DNA of 8,764 nucleotides from Lachnospiraceae bacterium (GCA_024684155.1 JAIKXK010000368.1:1-8764); one strand, 5' to 3'; counted from the stretch's first letter, positions 1 to 5,996 are shown. Program-made: numbers and translations. Notes: generated by a model from the sequence alone, not told the origin.

Positions 1-1059
1 TAACATATGAGCCTGTAAGATTCCTTCTTTTCCAGGAACAAGGTTGTAAGTGTAATCTTCCATGAAAGAAGTACCCTTTGCGTCCTTTTTGCCTTCGGTC
101 ATAACTTTCATTAAACGAACCATAGCAGCTGTCTTCCAGTCGCCTTCAGCACCGAAACCGTATCCTTTTTCCATAAGACGCTGAATAGCAAGTCCAGGAA
201 GCTGCTTTAATCCGCCAAGGTCACCAAAGTGTGTAACGATAGCCTGATAGTTCTTTTCTGTTAAGAATTTTTCGAAACCTAGTTCAATCTGAGCCTGTAC
301 CGCAACGTGCTCGCGGAATTCTTTTTCGTTTCTTCCTTCTAAAAGAATGTCATATTTGTCATAGTACTCCTGAGTAAGAGCATCAACATCACCCTTGGTA
401 ACAGCATCTACATATCCAACAATTTCATTTACGGGATATGCATCGATTTCCCAACCAAATTTCATCTGTGCTTCAACCTTATCACCTTCAGTAACAGCAA
501 CATTTCTCATGTTGTCAGCCACACGGCAAACACGGATGTGTGAAGATTCCATAATACCGATAGCAGTACGCATCCAGGAAGCGATACGATCCTGTACCTT
601 TGGATCAGCCCAGTGTCCCATAATTACTTTTCTTTCGATACCCATACGAGTTACGATGTGACCATATTCACGATCACCATGAGCTGACTGATTTTCGTTC
701 ATGAAATCCATGTCGATAGTGTCATAAGGAATTTCTTCATTGAACTGTGTATGTAAATGCATAAGTGGTTTACGATATTCAGATAAACCTAAAATCCATG
801 ACTTAGCAGGAGAGAAGGTATGCATCCATGTAATAACACCTGCTACATCAGGGTCGTTGTTTGCATCTTCAAAGGTTTTACGAATAGTAGCATTATCGAT
901 TAAGGTTGGCTTCCATACGATTTCGTAAGGTAAGCGTCCTGATGCGTTTAATTCTGCAACCATCTGCTTTGCATGAGCAGCAACGTTTGCTAAACACTCG
1001 TCACCATATAAATCCTGTGAACCGGTAGCAAACCAAAACTTATAATTCTTGTTCTCCAT
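1..1059 (-). CDS. araA: L-arabinose isomerase, C-terminal part cut off by window edge
   Basis: Converts L-arabinose to L-ribulose, the first cytoplasmic step of bacterial arabinose catabolism. The visible 353 residues begin MENKNYKFWFATGSQDLYGD, the typical AraA N-terminus. Later blocks are also family hallmarks: TWMHTFSPAKSWI, MDFMNENQSAHGDRE, THFGDLGGLKQLPG, GAEGDWKTAA, TSFMEDYTY and GILQAHML. Glu305, Glu334 and His351 match three of the four Mn-binding residues known from E. coli AraA (E306, E333, H350). The fourth, a His near residue 450, lies outside the window; the full protein should be about 500 residues. The start is supported by a GGGGGA ribosome site at about 1069-1074. The gene is divergent from an AraC-type regulator, which fits arabinose-responsive control. 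Confidence 0.97.
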   Translation of the reverse strand, partial: MENKNYKFWFATGSQDLYGDECLANVAAHAKQMVAELNASGRLPYEIVWKPTLIDNATIRKTFEDANNDPDVAGVITWMHTFSPAKSWILGLSEYRKPLMHLHTQFNEEIPYDTIDMDFMNENQSAHGDREYGHIVTRMGIERKVIMGHWADPKVQDRIASWMRTAIGIMESSHIRVCRVADNMRNVAVTEGDKVEAQMKFGWEIDAYPVNEIVGYVDAVTKGDVDALTQEYYDKYDILLEGRNEKEFREHVAVQAQIELGFEKFLTEKNYQAIVTHFGDLGGLKQLPGLAIQRLMEKGYGFGAEGDWKTAAMVRLMKVMTEGKKDAKGTSFMEDYTYNLVPGKEGILQAHML

Positions 1060-1101
1060 TTGTATTTCCCCCTTTTGGAAACTTGTTTATTTGATAACTC
1101 A

Positions 1102-1107
1102 AGTATA
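1102..1107 (-). promoter_or_regulatory. araA: Putative -10 box of araA promoter
   Basis: On the minus strand this reads TATACT, five of six matches to the sigma-A -10 consensus. It would give a leader of roughly 35 nt before the araA start. No good -35 box lies 16-18 bases upstream (TAGTTT or AGTTTT instead). That position overlaps the right half of a palindrome, as expected for a promoter that needs an activator bound next to the polymerase. Confidence 0.5.
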
Positions 1108-1112
1108 AAACC

Positions 1113-1131
1113 ATAGTTTTCAAAAAACTAT
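1113..1131. promoter_or_regulatory. Palindromic operator candidate 1 (araA side)
   Basis: A perfect 8-base inverted repeat, ATAGTTTT-CAA-AAAACTAT, sits where the -35 region of the araA promoter would be. It shares the AAAACT half-site with the second palindrome at 1149-1165. A site for the adjacent AraC-type regulator is the simplest reading, but another sugar regulator is possible. Confidence 0.5.
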
Positions 1132-1148
1132 TTCCTATGACAATTAAA

Positions 1149-1165
1149 AAAACTAAAAAAGTTTT
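1149..1165. promoter_or_regulatory. Palindromic operator candidate 2 (regulator side)
   Basis: AAAACT-AAAAA-AGTTTT, a 6-base inverted repeat with a 5-base spacer, uses the same half-site as the palindrome at 1113-1131. The centres are about 35 bp apart. It lies about 10 bases upstream of the candidate promoter of the AraC-type gene, so one protein could control both directions. The region is A/T-rich, which raises the odds of chance repeats. Confidence 0.4.
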
Positions 1166-1175
1166 CTTTTTCGAC

Positions 1176-1204
1176 TTTAAAAATTGCACCACATTCGTTA
1201 TGAT
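1176..1204 (+). promoter_or_regulatory. Putative promoter of the AraC-type regulator gene
   Basis: A weak -35 (TTTAAA, 1176-1181) is followed after 17 bases by TATGAT (1199-1204). The expected start of transcription, about 7 bases further on, falls at or next to the ATG at 1211, so the message would be leaderless. No better sigma-A promoter was found in the spacer. Confidence 0.4.
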
Positions 1205-1210
1205 TAGCCT

Positions 1211-2248
1211 ATGGAAAAGTATTTGGAACATCAATTTGACAACATAATAGAAAACTCTAATTTAGTTTCTGACGAGTTTGATACCTTTGGGTTGATTAGT
1301 ATGGAATATTCCAAACATGTGGAGGAAAAAAAGACCTATCCATTAGATGGCACTCAGCCAGTGTTTGCAGTGTGTTGGAAAATGGATAGAAACCGGAATG
1401 TTTATAGTACCCTTCGACCACTAGCTATGCCTTACTATGTGTCTAAGAGATTTCCGTTAGGGAGTAAGACACAATTGCATACCCATGATTATATTGAACT
1501 TGGATATGTGATTTCAGGGACCTTTCGTCAGTCTATTTTAGGAAAAGAGGTCGTCTTTAACGAAGGGGATTTATGCTTAATTGATAAAAACTGTGTTCAT
1601 CAGGATTATTTGGATGAGTGCGATGCAAGAGTTGTATTTCTTGGAATCTCCAAAGAAGTATTTAGTGAGATTATGAACAGAAAATATGCAAATGACCGTA
1701 TTATTCAGTTTTTGCAATCAGCTTTATTGCAGCAAAAAAGCTTGTTGCAGTATTTACATTTTAAACCCTATGAGGGGACAGATGTAAAGATGAGGGAAAA
1801 CATGTCTTCTTTATTAAAAGAATTAGAAAATTTCGATGGAGCTTCTGATTTAATTTGTCGAGGGCTTTTGATTCGTATTTTTCAGCTATTAGGAACAGGG
1901 TATGACTTCTCTTTATCCAGAGAGTTGAAAAAAGCAAAAAACTGGCTTTTCTACGAGGAGATTACCGATTATATTAAAGTGAATTACAAAAGTGTTTCCT
2001 TAGAGGAGTTATGTGAGAAATTCCATTTCCAGCAGGATTATTTTGCAAGACTTTTAAAGAAGCAGACGGGAATGACGTTTATTGGATATGTTCAAGATAT
2101 TCGTTTGGAGGAAGCAAAGCGTCTTTTGACGGAAACAGATATGGCGGTAGAAGATATTTCGGAGGCTGTAGGTTATCAGAACAAAGGATATTTTTACCGC
2201 ATATTTGAGAAGAAGTTTGGCTGTACTCCAGCAAAGATGAGGAAATAA
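1211..2248 (+). CDS. AraC/XylS-family transcriptional regulator with N-terminal cupin
   Basis: A 345-residue DNA-binding regulator, probably sugar-responsive. Residues about 78-145 form an AraC-type cupin (HTHDYIELGYVISG, then NEGDLCLIDKNCVHQ). Residues about 248-345 form the double helix-turn-helix: first helix pair SLEELCEKFHFQQDYFARL, then RLEEAKRLLTETDMAVEDIS, and the signature GYQNKGYFYRIFEKKFGCTP. The divergent araA suggests L-arabinose, or an oligosaccharide containing it, as the signal; this is inference. No Shine-Dalgarno sequence precedes the ATG at 1211. An in-frame ATG at 1301 is possible but would remove 30 N-terminal residues and also lacks a strong site. It heads a close-packed cluster with trmO, thiN and a GTPase gene. 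Confidence 0.93.
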   Translation: MEKYLEHQFDNIIENSNLVSDEFDTFGLISMEYSKHVEEKKTYPLDGTQPVFAVCWKMDRNRNVYSTLRPLAMPYYVSKRFPLGSKTQLHTHDYIELGYVISGTFRQSILGKEVVFNEGDLCLIDKNCVHQDYLDECDARVVFLGISKEVFSEIMNRKYANDRIIQFLQSALLQQKSLLQYLHFKPYEGTDVKMRENMSSLLKELENFDGASDLICRGLLIRIFQLLGTGYDFSLSRELKKAKNWLFYEEITDYIKVNYKSVSLEELCEKFHFQQDYFARLLKKQTGMTFIGYVQDIRLEEAKRLLTETDMAVEDISEAVGYQNKGYFYRIFEKKFGCTPAKMRK

Positions 2249-2249
2249 G

Positions 2250-2924
2250 ATGGAAATTACACCCATAGCTTATATAAAAAATGACTATAAGGAAAAATTT
2301 GGAATTCCTCGTCAAAGTGGAATTATAGATGAAGTGGTAAGTCGTATTATCTTTGAAAAGGAATATAAAAGAGAGGATGCCTTAAAGGGATTAGAGGACT
2401 ATGATTATATCTGGCTGATTTTTGGATTCTCAAAAAATCATGAGAGACCTTTTTGTGCTACGGTAAAGCCACCCCGATTAGGAGGCCATGAACGGATGGG
2501 AGTTTTTGCTACACGAAGCCCATTTCGGCCAAATAATCTAGGACTGTCTTCTGTGAGACTGATTGGGATTGAAGATGGAGATTTATTAGTGAAGGGAGCA
2601 GACCTTTTAGATAATACTCCGATTTATGATATTAAACCTTATGTAGCTTTCTCTGATGCTCATATGGATGCCAGGTCTGGATTTGTAGATGAGCGTCCAT
2701 GGACAAATCTAAAGGTAGATTTTCCAAAGGAGTTATTAGAGAGGATACCTGTGGAAAAACAAGAGGCTCTTTTAAAAGTACTTTCCCAGGATCCAAGGCC
2801 GGCTTATGATAGAGGAATAGACCGAGAGTATAAGCTAGCCTTTGGAAAATGGGATATTAGCTTTGAAATAAAAGATGAGATAGTAGTTGTGACTTTTGTA
2901 GGAGACTATATCAAACAGGAGTAA
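2250..2924 (+). CDS. trmO: tRNA (N6-threonylcarbamoyladenosine-37) methyltransferase TrmO (TsaA family)
   Basis: TrmO uses S-adenosylmethionine to methylate N6 of t6A37 in threonine tRNA, forming m6t6A and tuning codon reading. The 224 residues match the family length (about 235 in E. coli). The conserved blocks are present in order: FGIPRQSG (17-24), KPPRLGG (73-79), GVFATRSPFRPNNLGLSSVR (84-103), GADLLDNTPIYDIKPY (116-131) and DPRPAY (181-186). The ATG follows the regulator's stop codon by one base, with a GAGGA ribosome site inside the regulator's last codons (2239-2243). Expression is therefore likely tied to the upstream gene. Nothing in it looks broken. Confidence 0.93.
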   Translation: MEITPIAYIKNDYKEKFGIPRQSGIIDEVVSRIIFEKEYKREDALKGLEDYDYIWLIFGFSKNHERPFCATVKPPRLGGHERMGVFATRSPFRPNNLGLSSVRLIGIEDGDLLVKGADLLDNTPIYDIKPYVAFSDAHMDARSGFVDERPWTNLKVDFPKELLERIPVEKQEALLKVLSQDPRPAYDRGIDREYKLAFGKWDISFEIKDEIVVVTFVGDYIKQE

Positions 2925-2926
2925 AT

Positions 2927-3541
2927 ATGAAGTGTGTAATTGTTTGCGGAGCAGATATTTCAAATTATGAAAGGGCTGCCTCTTATATAGAAGAAAAAGA
3001 TTTTGTGATTTACTGTGATAGTGGACTTTATCATATGGAAGGGCTTCATGTAAAGCCATCCCTAATTTTGGGAGATTTTGATTCTCATGAAAATCCGAAT
3101 TTATCAGTGGAGACCATCGTTCTTCCTGTAGAAAAGGATGATACAGATTCGGTTTTTGCGTTGAAAGAGGGAATGAAAAGAGGCTTTGATGAATTTGTAC
3201 TTTTAGGTGCAGTGGGAAATCGCTTCGATCATACCTTTGCTAATATTGGATGTCTTTTGATGTTAGATAAAAATGGGAAAAAGGGAATGATTGTAGATGA
3301 TTATTCGGAAATGGAAGTTGTTCATAATGAGGCAGAAGTAGAGGATAGGTTTTCTTATTTTTCACTTCTTAATATTTCCGGAGAGGCTTATGAAATCTCT
3401 ATTTCGGATGCAAAATATCCAATGGATCATCAAAGTATTGAAAGCGAGTATCAGTACGCCGTCAGTAATGAGGTTCTTCCAGGGAAAGTGGCAAAGATCA
3501 CAGTACATAAGGGAAGAGTACTTTTAGTAAAGGATTTTTAA
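2927..3541 (+). CDS. thiN: Thiamine pyrophosphokinase
   Basis: Transfers pyrophosphate from ATP to thiamine, producing the cofactor thiamine pyrophosphate; it allows use of salvaged thiamine. The 204 residues carry the family motifs: CDSG (30-33), LGDFDS (48-53), the metal/ATP-binding KDDTD (70-74), GNRFDHTFANI (97-107) and a C-terminal VSNE (179-182) of the thiamine-binding domain. The start lies two bases after the trmO stop, with AGGAG (2917-2921) just before that stop. In many Firmicutes this gene sits near rpe and rsgA; here it is in a different setting, between trmO and a CobW-like gene. No TPP riboswitch was seen upstream. Confidence 0.93.
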   Translation: MKCVIVCGADISNYERAASYIEEKDFVIYCDSGLYHMEGLHVKPSLILGDFDSHENPNLSVETIVLPVEKDDTDSVFALKEGMKRGFDEFVLLGAVGNRFDHTFANIGCLLMLDKNGKKGMIVDDYSEMEVVHNEAEVEDRFSYFSLLNISGEAYEISISDAKYPMDHQSIESEYQYAVSNEVLPGKVAKITVHKGRVLLVKDF

Positions 3542-3542
3542 T

Positions 3543-4478
3543 ATGGTAAAGATAGATTTAATTACCGGATTCTTAGGATCCGGTAAAACTACATTTATAA
3601 AAGAATATGCTTCTTATTTTATTTCGCAGAAGAAACATATTGGAATATTAGAAAATGATTTTGGCGCCGTTAATGTGGATATGATGGCTTTAAAAGAATT
3701 AGAAGGCGAATACTGTGAACTTGAAATGGTTGCGGGTGGTTGCGATGCAGACTGTCATAGAAGAAGATTTAAAACGAAGCTGATTTCTATGGGCATGTTA
3801 GGCTACGATAGAATTTTAGTAGAGCCTTCTGGAATTTTTGATGTAGATGAATTCTTTGATGTACTTCGGGAAGAACCCCTTGATCGTTGGTATGAAATTG
3901 GTTCTGTAATTGCTGTAGTAGATAGTGGGTTAGAGGAAAATTTATCTCGGGAGGAAAATGCAATTCTAGCTTCAGAGGTAGCCAATGCCGGAAGGATTAT
4001 TTTTAGTAAAAGTGATCTTTATGAGGAAGAGAAAAAGGAAGCTACCTTAGCTCATTTAAACCATGCACTGCAACAGGTAAAGTGTCCACGTGAGATTAGA
4101 AAAGAAGAAATTCTTTTTGGCAGTGAGGGACAATATAGCAATAATGACTTTGAAGAGATGATATCTTCGGGTTATAAATTATTTGATTACGAAAAAAACT
4201 ACTTTAATTCTTTTGATATTTTTCAGACTGTATATATTATGGATAAAAAATTAAGTCGCATGCAGGTAGAAGAGGGAACAAAGAAGTTAATGACTGATTC
4301 AGATTCTGCTATGAGAGTTTTTCGAATTAAGGGGTTTTTCCATGAAGAGGAGTGGCAGGAGTTTAATGCTACAAGAGAAAATATTTCTATAAAAAAAATC
4401 ACCGATGGACAAGATGTAATTATTGTCATCGGTGAAAATATTTCGGAGGATGCTGTACTTAAAGCTTTCCAATTGTAG
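3543..4478 (+). CDS. CobW/COG0523-like P-loop GTPase with atypical cysteine motif
   Basis: A 311-residue member of the G3E GTPase group (CobW, UreG and HypB relatives), whose members deliver metals to target proteins. The Walker A motif GFLGSGKTT is at 9-17, the ENDFG block at 37-41 and the EPSG switch at 94-97. The base-recognition motif is SKSD (155-158) rather than NKxD. The usual GCxCC metal site is replaced by GGCDADCH (65-72), a C-x3-C-H arrangement. A CobW_C-like C-terminal domain fills about 220-311. The start lies one base after the thiN stop, with AAAGGA upstream. Metal and client are unknown. The last 20 bases overlap the convergent cyclase gene, and no plus-strand terminator is visible after the stop. 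Confidence 0.85.
   Translation: MVKIDLITGFLGSGKTTFIKEYASYFISQKKHIGILENDFGAVNVDMMALKELEGEYCELEMVAGGCDADCHRRRFKTKLISMGMLGYDRILVEPSGIFDVDEFFDVLREEPLDRWYEIGSVIAVVDSGLEENLSREENAILASEVANAGRIIFSKSDLYEEEKKEATLAHLNHALQQVKCPREIRKEEILFGSEGQYSNNDFEEMISSGYKLFDYEKNYFNSFDIFQTVYIMDKKLSRMQVEEGTKKLMTDSDSAMRVFRIKGFFHEEEWQEFNATRENISIKKITDGQDVIIVIGENISEDAVLKAFQL
4391..4435 (-). terminator. Intrinsic terminator of the diguanylate cyclase gene, inside the GTPase CDS
   Basis: On the minus strand a 13-bp stem (arms 4423-4435 and 4399-4412, one bulged base, 10-base loop) is followed directly by eight Ts (4398-4391). It begins 23 bases after the cyclase stop codon. The whole element lies within the 3' coding part of the convergent GTPase gene. 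There is no T-run on the plus strand, so it should act in one direction only. Confidence 0.85.
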
Positions 4479-5535
4479 TTTGATTTTTCCCGTTTCGTTT
4501 TGATGCATATAAGGCTTTGTCGGCTACGGCTAATACTTCATCAAAAGGAATAGCGCCGTAGCTGGTAACGAGACCAGCACTAATGGTAAAATGTTCATCC
4601 GTAAATGGATAAGTTTCTTCGGCAAAGAGCTTTCTAAATTCTTCCATTTGGGAACGATGCTTTGTAACATCTTCATCCATAAACATAAATAAGAATTCTT
4701 CTCCACCAAATCTTGCAACAATAACTGTCTCTGTATCCAGTTTTTGAGTAACATGATAAATTCTTTTTAATACTTCATCGCCGTTTTCGTGGCCATAGGT
4801 ATCATTGACATGTTTAAAGTCATCAATATCTGTCATGGCTAAAGAAACTGGATGATGTAAACTCAAATCTTTAAATAATTTCACCAGGTAGTTATCAATA
4901 TAATATCGAGAATATAGCTGAGTTAATACGTCATGCTGCAATTTTTCTTCGTAGACTTTTTGCTTTTCGTCTGATTCTTCAATTAAATCTTCCGCACTGT
5001 TAAAAAAGTTATAGATAATATTTGACGCATAATATACTAAAAAATGCATGCAGATGGTAATAACTCCACATTGAATAAAGAAATCATTATTTGGCTGTTC
5101 AAATACTTCTAAGAGACATCCTAAAACAGTAGAAGTACATGAAATAGCAAGTAATGTCTTTTGGATTTTGTGATTTTGGAATACAACAGAGAAGAAAATA
5201 CCGAAGCATGGGGCTAACCATACAATTACAAAATAACCATGGAAAATAGCAATTGTGCTACCAATGCAAGTAAGACCTATAGAACATAGCCAGTTTGTAA
5301 AATTTTCCGTGTATCCATAAGAAGTGTTAATGATATTACATACAGCGAAAATAATGCCGTTAATTAAAAATGGTATTATTACTCGTACGACAAAATATAC
5401 TTTTGATGGATATAACAGAGTATCTGTATATAAGAAATATAAGAAAAAAACAAAATCTATAAGGCTACTTAAAACCCATGCATAAAGCATAAAATCAACC
5501 ATTAAAGATCTCATCTTTTTGATGTTTAGTTCCAT
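4459..5535 (-). CDS. Membrane-bound diguanylate cyclase (GGDEF domain)
   Basis: Makes cyclic di-GMP from two GTP. The start at 5535 (MELNIKKMRS) is chosen because AAGGGG lies 7 bases upstream; the in-frame ATG at 5688 has no good site and would place a terminator hairpin within coding sequence. The product is 358 residues. About 12-178 hold five or six hydrophobic membrane segments that I cannot assign to a named sensor family. About 179-202 form a charged, probably helical linker. The GGDEF domain runs from DVLTQLYSR (202) through TDIDDFK (235-241) and NDTYGHENGDE to the active-site GGEEF (277-281). The RxxD inhibitory site expected nine residues before GGEEF is TETV, so product inhibition is probably absent. 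The stop overlaps the convergent GTPase gene by 20 bases. Confidence 0.92.
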   Translation of the reverse strand: MELNIKKMRSLMVDFMLYAWVLSSLIDFVFFLYFLYTDTLLYPSKVYFVVRVIIPFLINGIIFAVCNIINTSYGYTENFTNWLCSIGLTCIGSTIAIFHGYFVIVWLAPCFGIFFSVVFQNHKIQKTLLAISCTSTVLGCLLEVFEQPNNDFFIQCGVITICMHFLVYYASNIIYNFFNSAEDLIEESDEKQKVYEEKLQHDVLTQLYSRYYIDNYLVKLFKDLSLHHPVSLAMTDIDDFKHVNDTYGHENGDEVLKRIYHVTQKLDTETVIVARFGGEEFLFMFMDEDVTKHRSQMEEFRKLFAEETYPFTDEHFTISAGLVTSYGAIPFDEVLAVADKALYASKRNGKNQTTIGKL

Positions 5536-5553
5536 TGTAAAACCCCTTAAGTT

Positions 5554-5585
5554 ACCTATAGTCCTATCTATCTGTATACATAGGT
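5554..5585. repeat. CCTAT/ATAGG inverted and direct repeats before the cyclase start
   Basis: ACCTAT (5554-5559) is the inverse of ATAGGT (5580-5585), and a third CCTAT lies at 5563-5567. The element is 19-50 bases upstream of the cyclase ATG, just before its ribosome site. It could be an operator, or an RNA stem with two alternative partners. The motif is short, so chance is possible. GTATAC in the middle could also serve as a poor -10 box for a proximal promoter. Confidence 0.3.
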
Positions 5586-5626
5586 AGTTTAACATAACTT
5601 TACATGGAAAAAAACCAGAAAAACAG

Positions 5627-5661
5627 AAAAAAAGAAAGCTGGTTAGTGATAACCAGCTTTC
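5627..5661 (-). terminator. Intrinsic terminator/attenuator in the cyclase leader
   Basis: On the minus strand a perfect 12-bp stem with a 4-base loop (arms 5650-5661 and 5634-5645) is followed by seven Ts (5633-5627) and further T-rich sequence. No minus-strand gene lies upstream before the plus-strand unit that starts near 5930. It therefore most likely ends a leader or small RNA that starts close by, rather than a gene transcript. Confidence 0.85.
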
Positions 5662-5722
5662 AGGGGAGAGTGATATGAAAAATTTCATAACTCTTAAGAA
5701 TTCTGCACAAAACTCTCAAGAG
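5627..5722 (-). ncRNA. Candidate structured leader RNA (or sRNA) of the diguanylate cyclase gene
   Basis: Three stem-loops occur in order on the minus strand. The first has 12 bp (arms 5711-5722 and 5691-5702, 8-base loop) including two G-U pairs. The second is a short TATGAA/TTCATA hairpin (5674-5689). The third is the terminator (5634-5661). The G-U pairs of the first stem would be A-C mismatches on the plus strand, which argues for a minus-strand RNA. The pyrimidine stretch CTCTCCCC (5663-5670) between hairpins could pair with the cyclase AAGGGG ribosome site. I see no match to the c-di-GMP-I or c-di-GMP-II aptamer consensus that I remember. The class is unknown. Confidence 0.5.
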
Positions 5723-5726
5723 CGAA

Positions 5727-5732
5727 ATTATA
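5727..5732 (-). promoter_or_regulatory. Putative -10 box for the cyclase leader
   Basis: A consensus TATAAT on the minus strand would start transcription at about 5720, at the base of the first leader stem. The -35 region at 16-18 bp spacing is poor (CATTTT); TTGCAG is present but only 13 bases away. The promoter may need help, or may lie further upstream. Confidence 0.35.
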
Positions 5733-5897
5733 ATATCATAAATTTCTGCAAAATGCTCGCTTTTTTTAAAATATGATAACTTTTGCATAAAACTTTTTAA
5801 ACCTAAACAAATTATTGTAATATGTATATAAAATCCAAGGAATTATTTAAATAGAAGTATATTTTTTGTCTTTACTCTACTATAGTGACGTGGTGTT
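5733..5897. other. AT-rich spacer without a convincing feature
   Basis: No gene of reasonable length, tRNA or repeat array is visible here. It contains an A/T-rich stretch and an 8-base palindrome ACTATAGT (5879-5886). A weak plus-strand stem (5719-5726 with 5757-5764) is followed by a T-run (5761-5767), but it has only about 8 bp with one G-T pair and a long loop, so I do not call it a terminator. Confidence 0.5.
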
Positions 5898-5925
5898 TTG
5901 AAGATTTTTTTGGTAAAAATATAAT
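5898..5925 (+). promoter_or_regulatory. Sigma-A promoter of the small membrane-protein gene
   Basis: TTGAAG (5898-5903), a 16-base spacer, then a perfect TATAAT (5920-5925). Transcription should start near 5932, giving a leader of about 65 nt before the ATG at 5997. This is one of the best-matching promoters in the window. Confidence 0.7.
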
Positions 5926-5938
5926 TTGTGAATTAATT

Positions 5939-5958
5939 GTGTCCTTTTTGTGTCCTTT
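5939..5958 (+). repeat. Tandem GTGTCCTTT repeat in the small-gene leader
   Basis: Two perfect 9-base copies (5939-5947 and 5950-5958) have an 11-base period, just after the predicted transcription start. TGTCCTTT is complementary to AAAGGACA (6183-6190), the ascending arm of the terminator that ends the same transcript. Long-range base-pairing is therefore possible. Confidence 0.5.
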
Positions 5959-5975
5959 GGAATGTTATTATAGCT

Positions 5976-5995
5976 TCACGTTATGGGAGACGTGA
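5976..5995 (+). promoter_or_regulatory. Hairpin with the ribosome-binding site in its loop
   Basis: TCACGT (5976-5981) and ACGTGA (5990-5995) form a perfect 6-bp stem whose 8-base loop TATGGGAG contains the Shine-Dalgarno GGGAG. The stem ends one base before the ATG at 5997. In the folded form the loop is exposed but the start codon abuts the stem, so folding could alter initiation. Confidence 0.45.
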
Positions 5996-5996
5996 T

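Noticed and set aside
395..661. Open frame on the plus strand across araA.
   Set aside because: It is antisense to strongly conserved araA codons and encodes nothing recognisable; the same holds for the frames opposite malic enzyme at 6800-7069 and 7490-7777.
4523..4562. Inverted repeat GCTACGGC/GCCGTAGC downstream of the GTPase gene, considered as its terminator.
   Set aside because: The loop is about 24 bases, there is no T-run on either side, and it lies within conserved GGDEF-domain codons.
5536..5688. A 51-residue N-terminal extension of the diguanylate cyclase from the ATG at 5688.
   Set aside because: It would place a perfect 12-bp terminator hairpin and U-run in coding sequence, has no good ribosome site, and the ATG at 5535 has AAGGGG at ideal spacing.
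5623..5722. c-di-GMP-I or -II riboswitch before the cyclase.
   Set aside because: The conserved GEMM segments (such as CACGCACAGGGCAAACC-like and GGGACGCAAAG-like blocks) are absent and the stem layout differs, so only an unassigned leader is claimed.
5719..5767. Plus-strand hairpin followed by seven Ts, considered as a terminator for an antisense RNA.
   Set aside because: The stem has only about 8 bp with a G-T pair and a long loop, and no upstream plus-strand promoter was found.
5675..5776. A 33-codon plus-strand reading frame (MKNFITLKNS...) with a strong AGGGGAG site upstream.
   Set aside because: It lies antisense to the candidate leader RNA, its purine-rich ribosome site is the complement of the leader's CTCTCCCC, no plus-strand promoter precedes it, and the peptide has no recognisable feature.
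5937..5996. A longer form of the small membrane protein starting at 5937.
   Set aside because: That ATG is only about 5 bases after the predicted transcription start and lacks a ribosome site; 5997 has GGGAG and begins the hydrophobic region.
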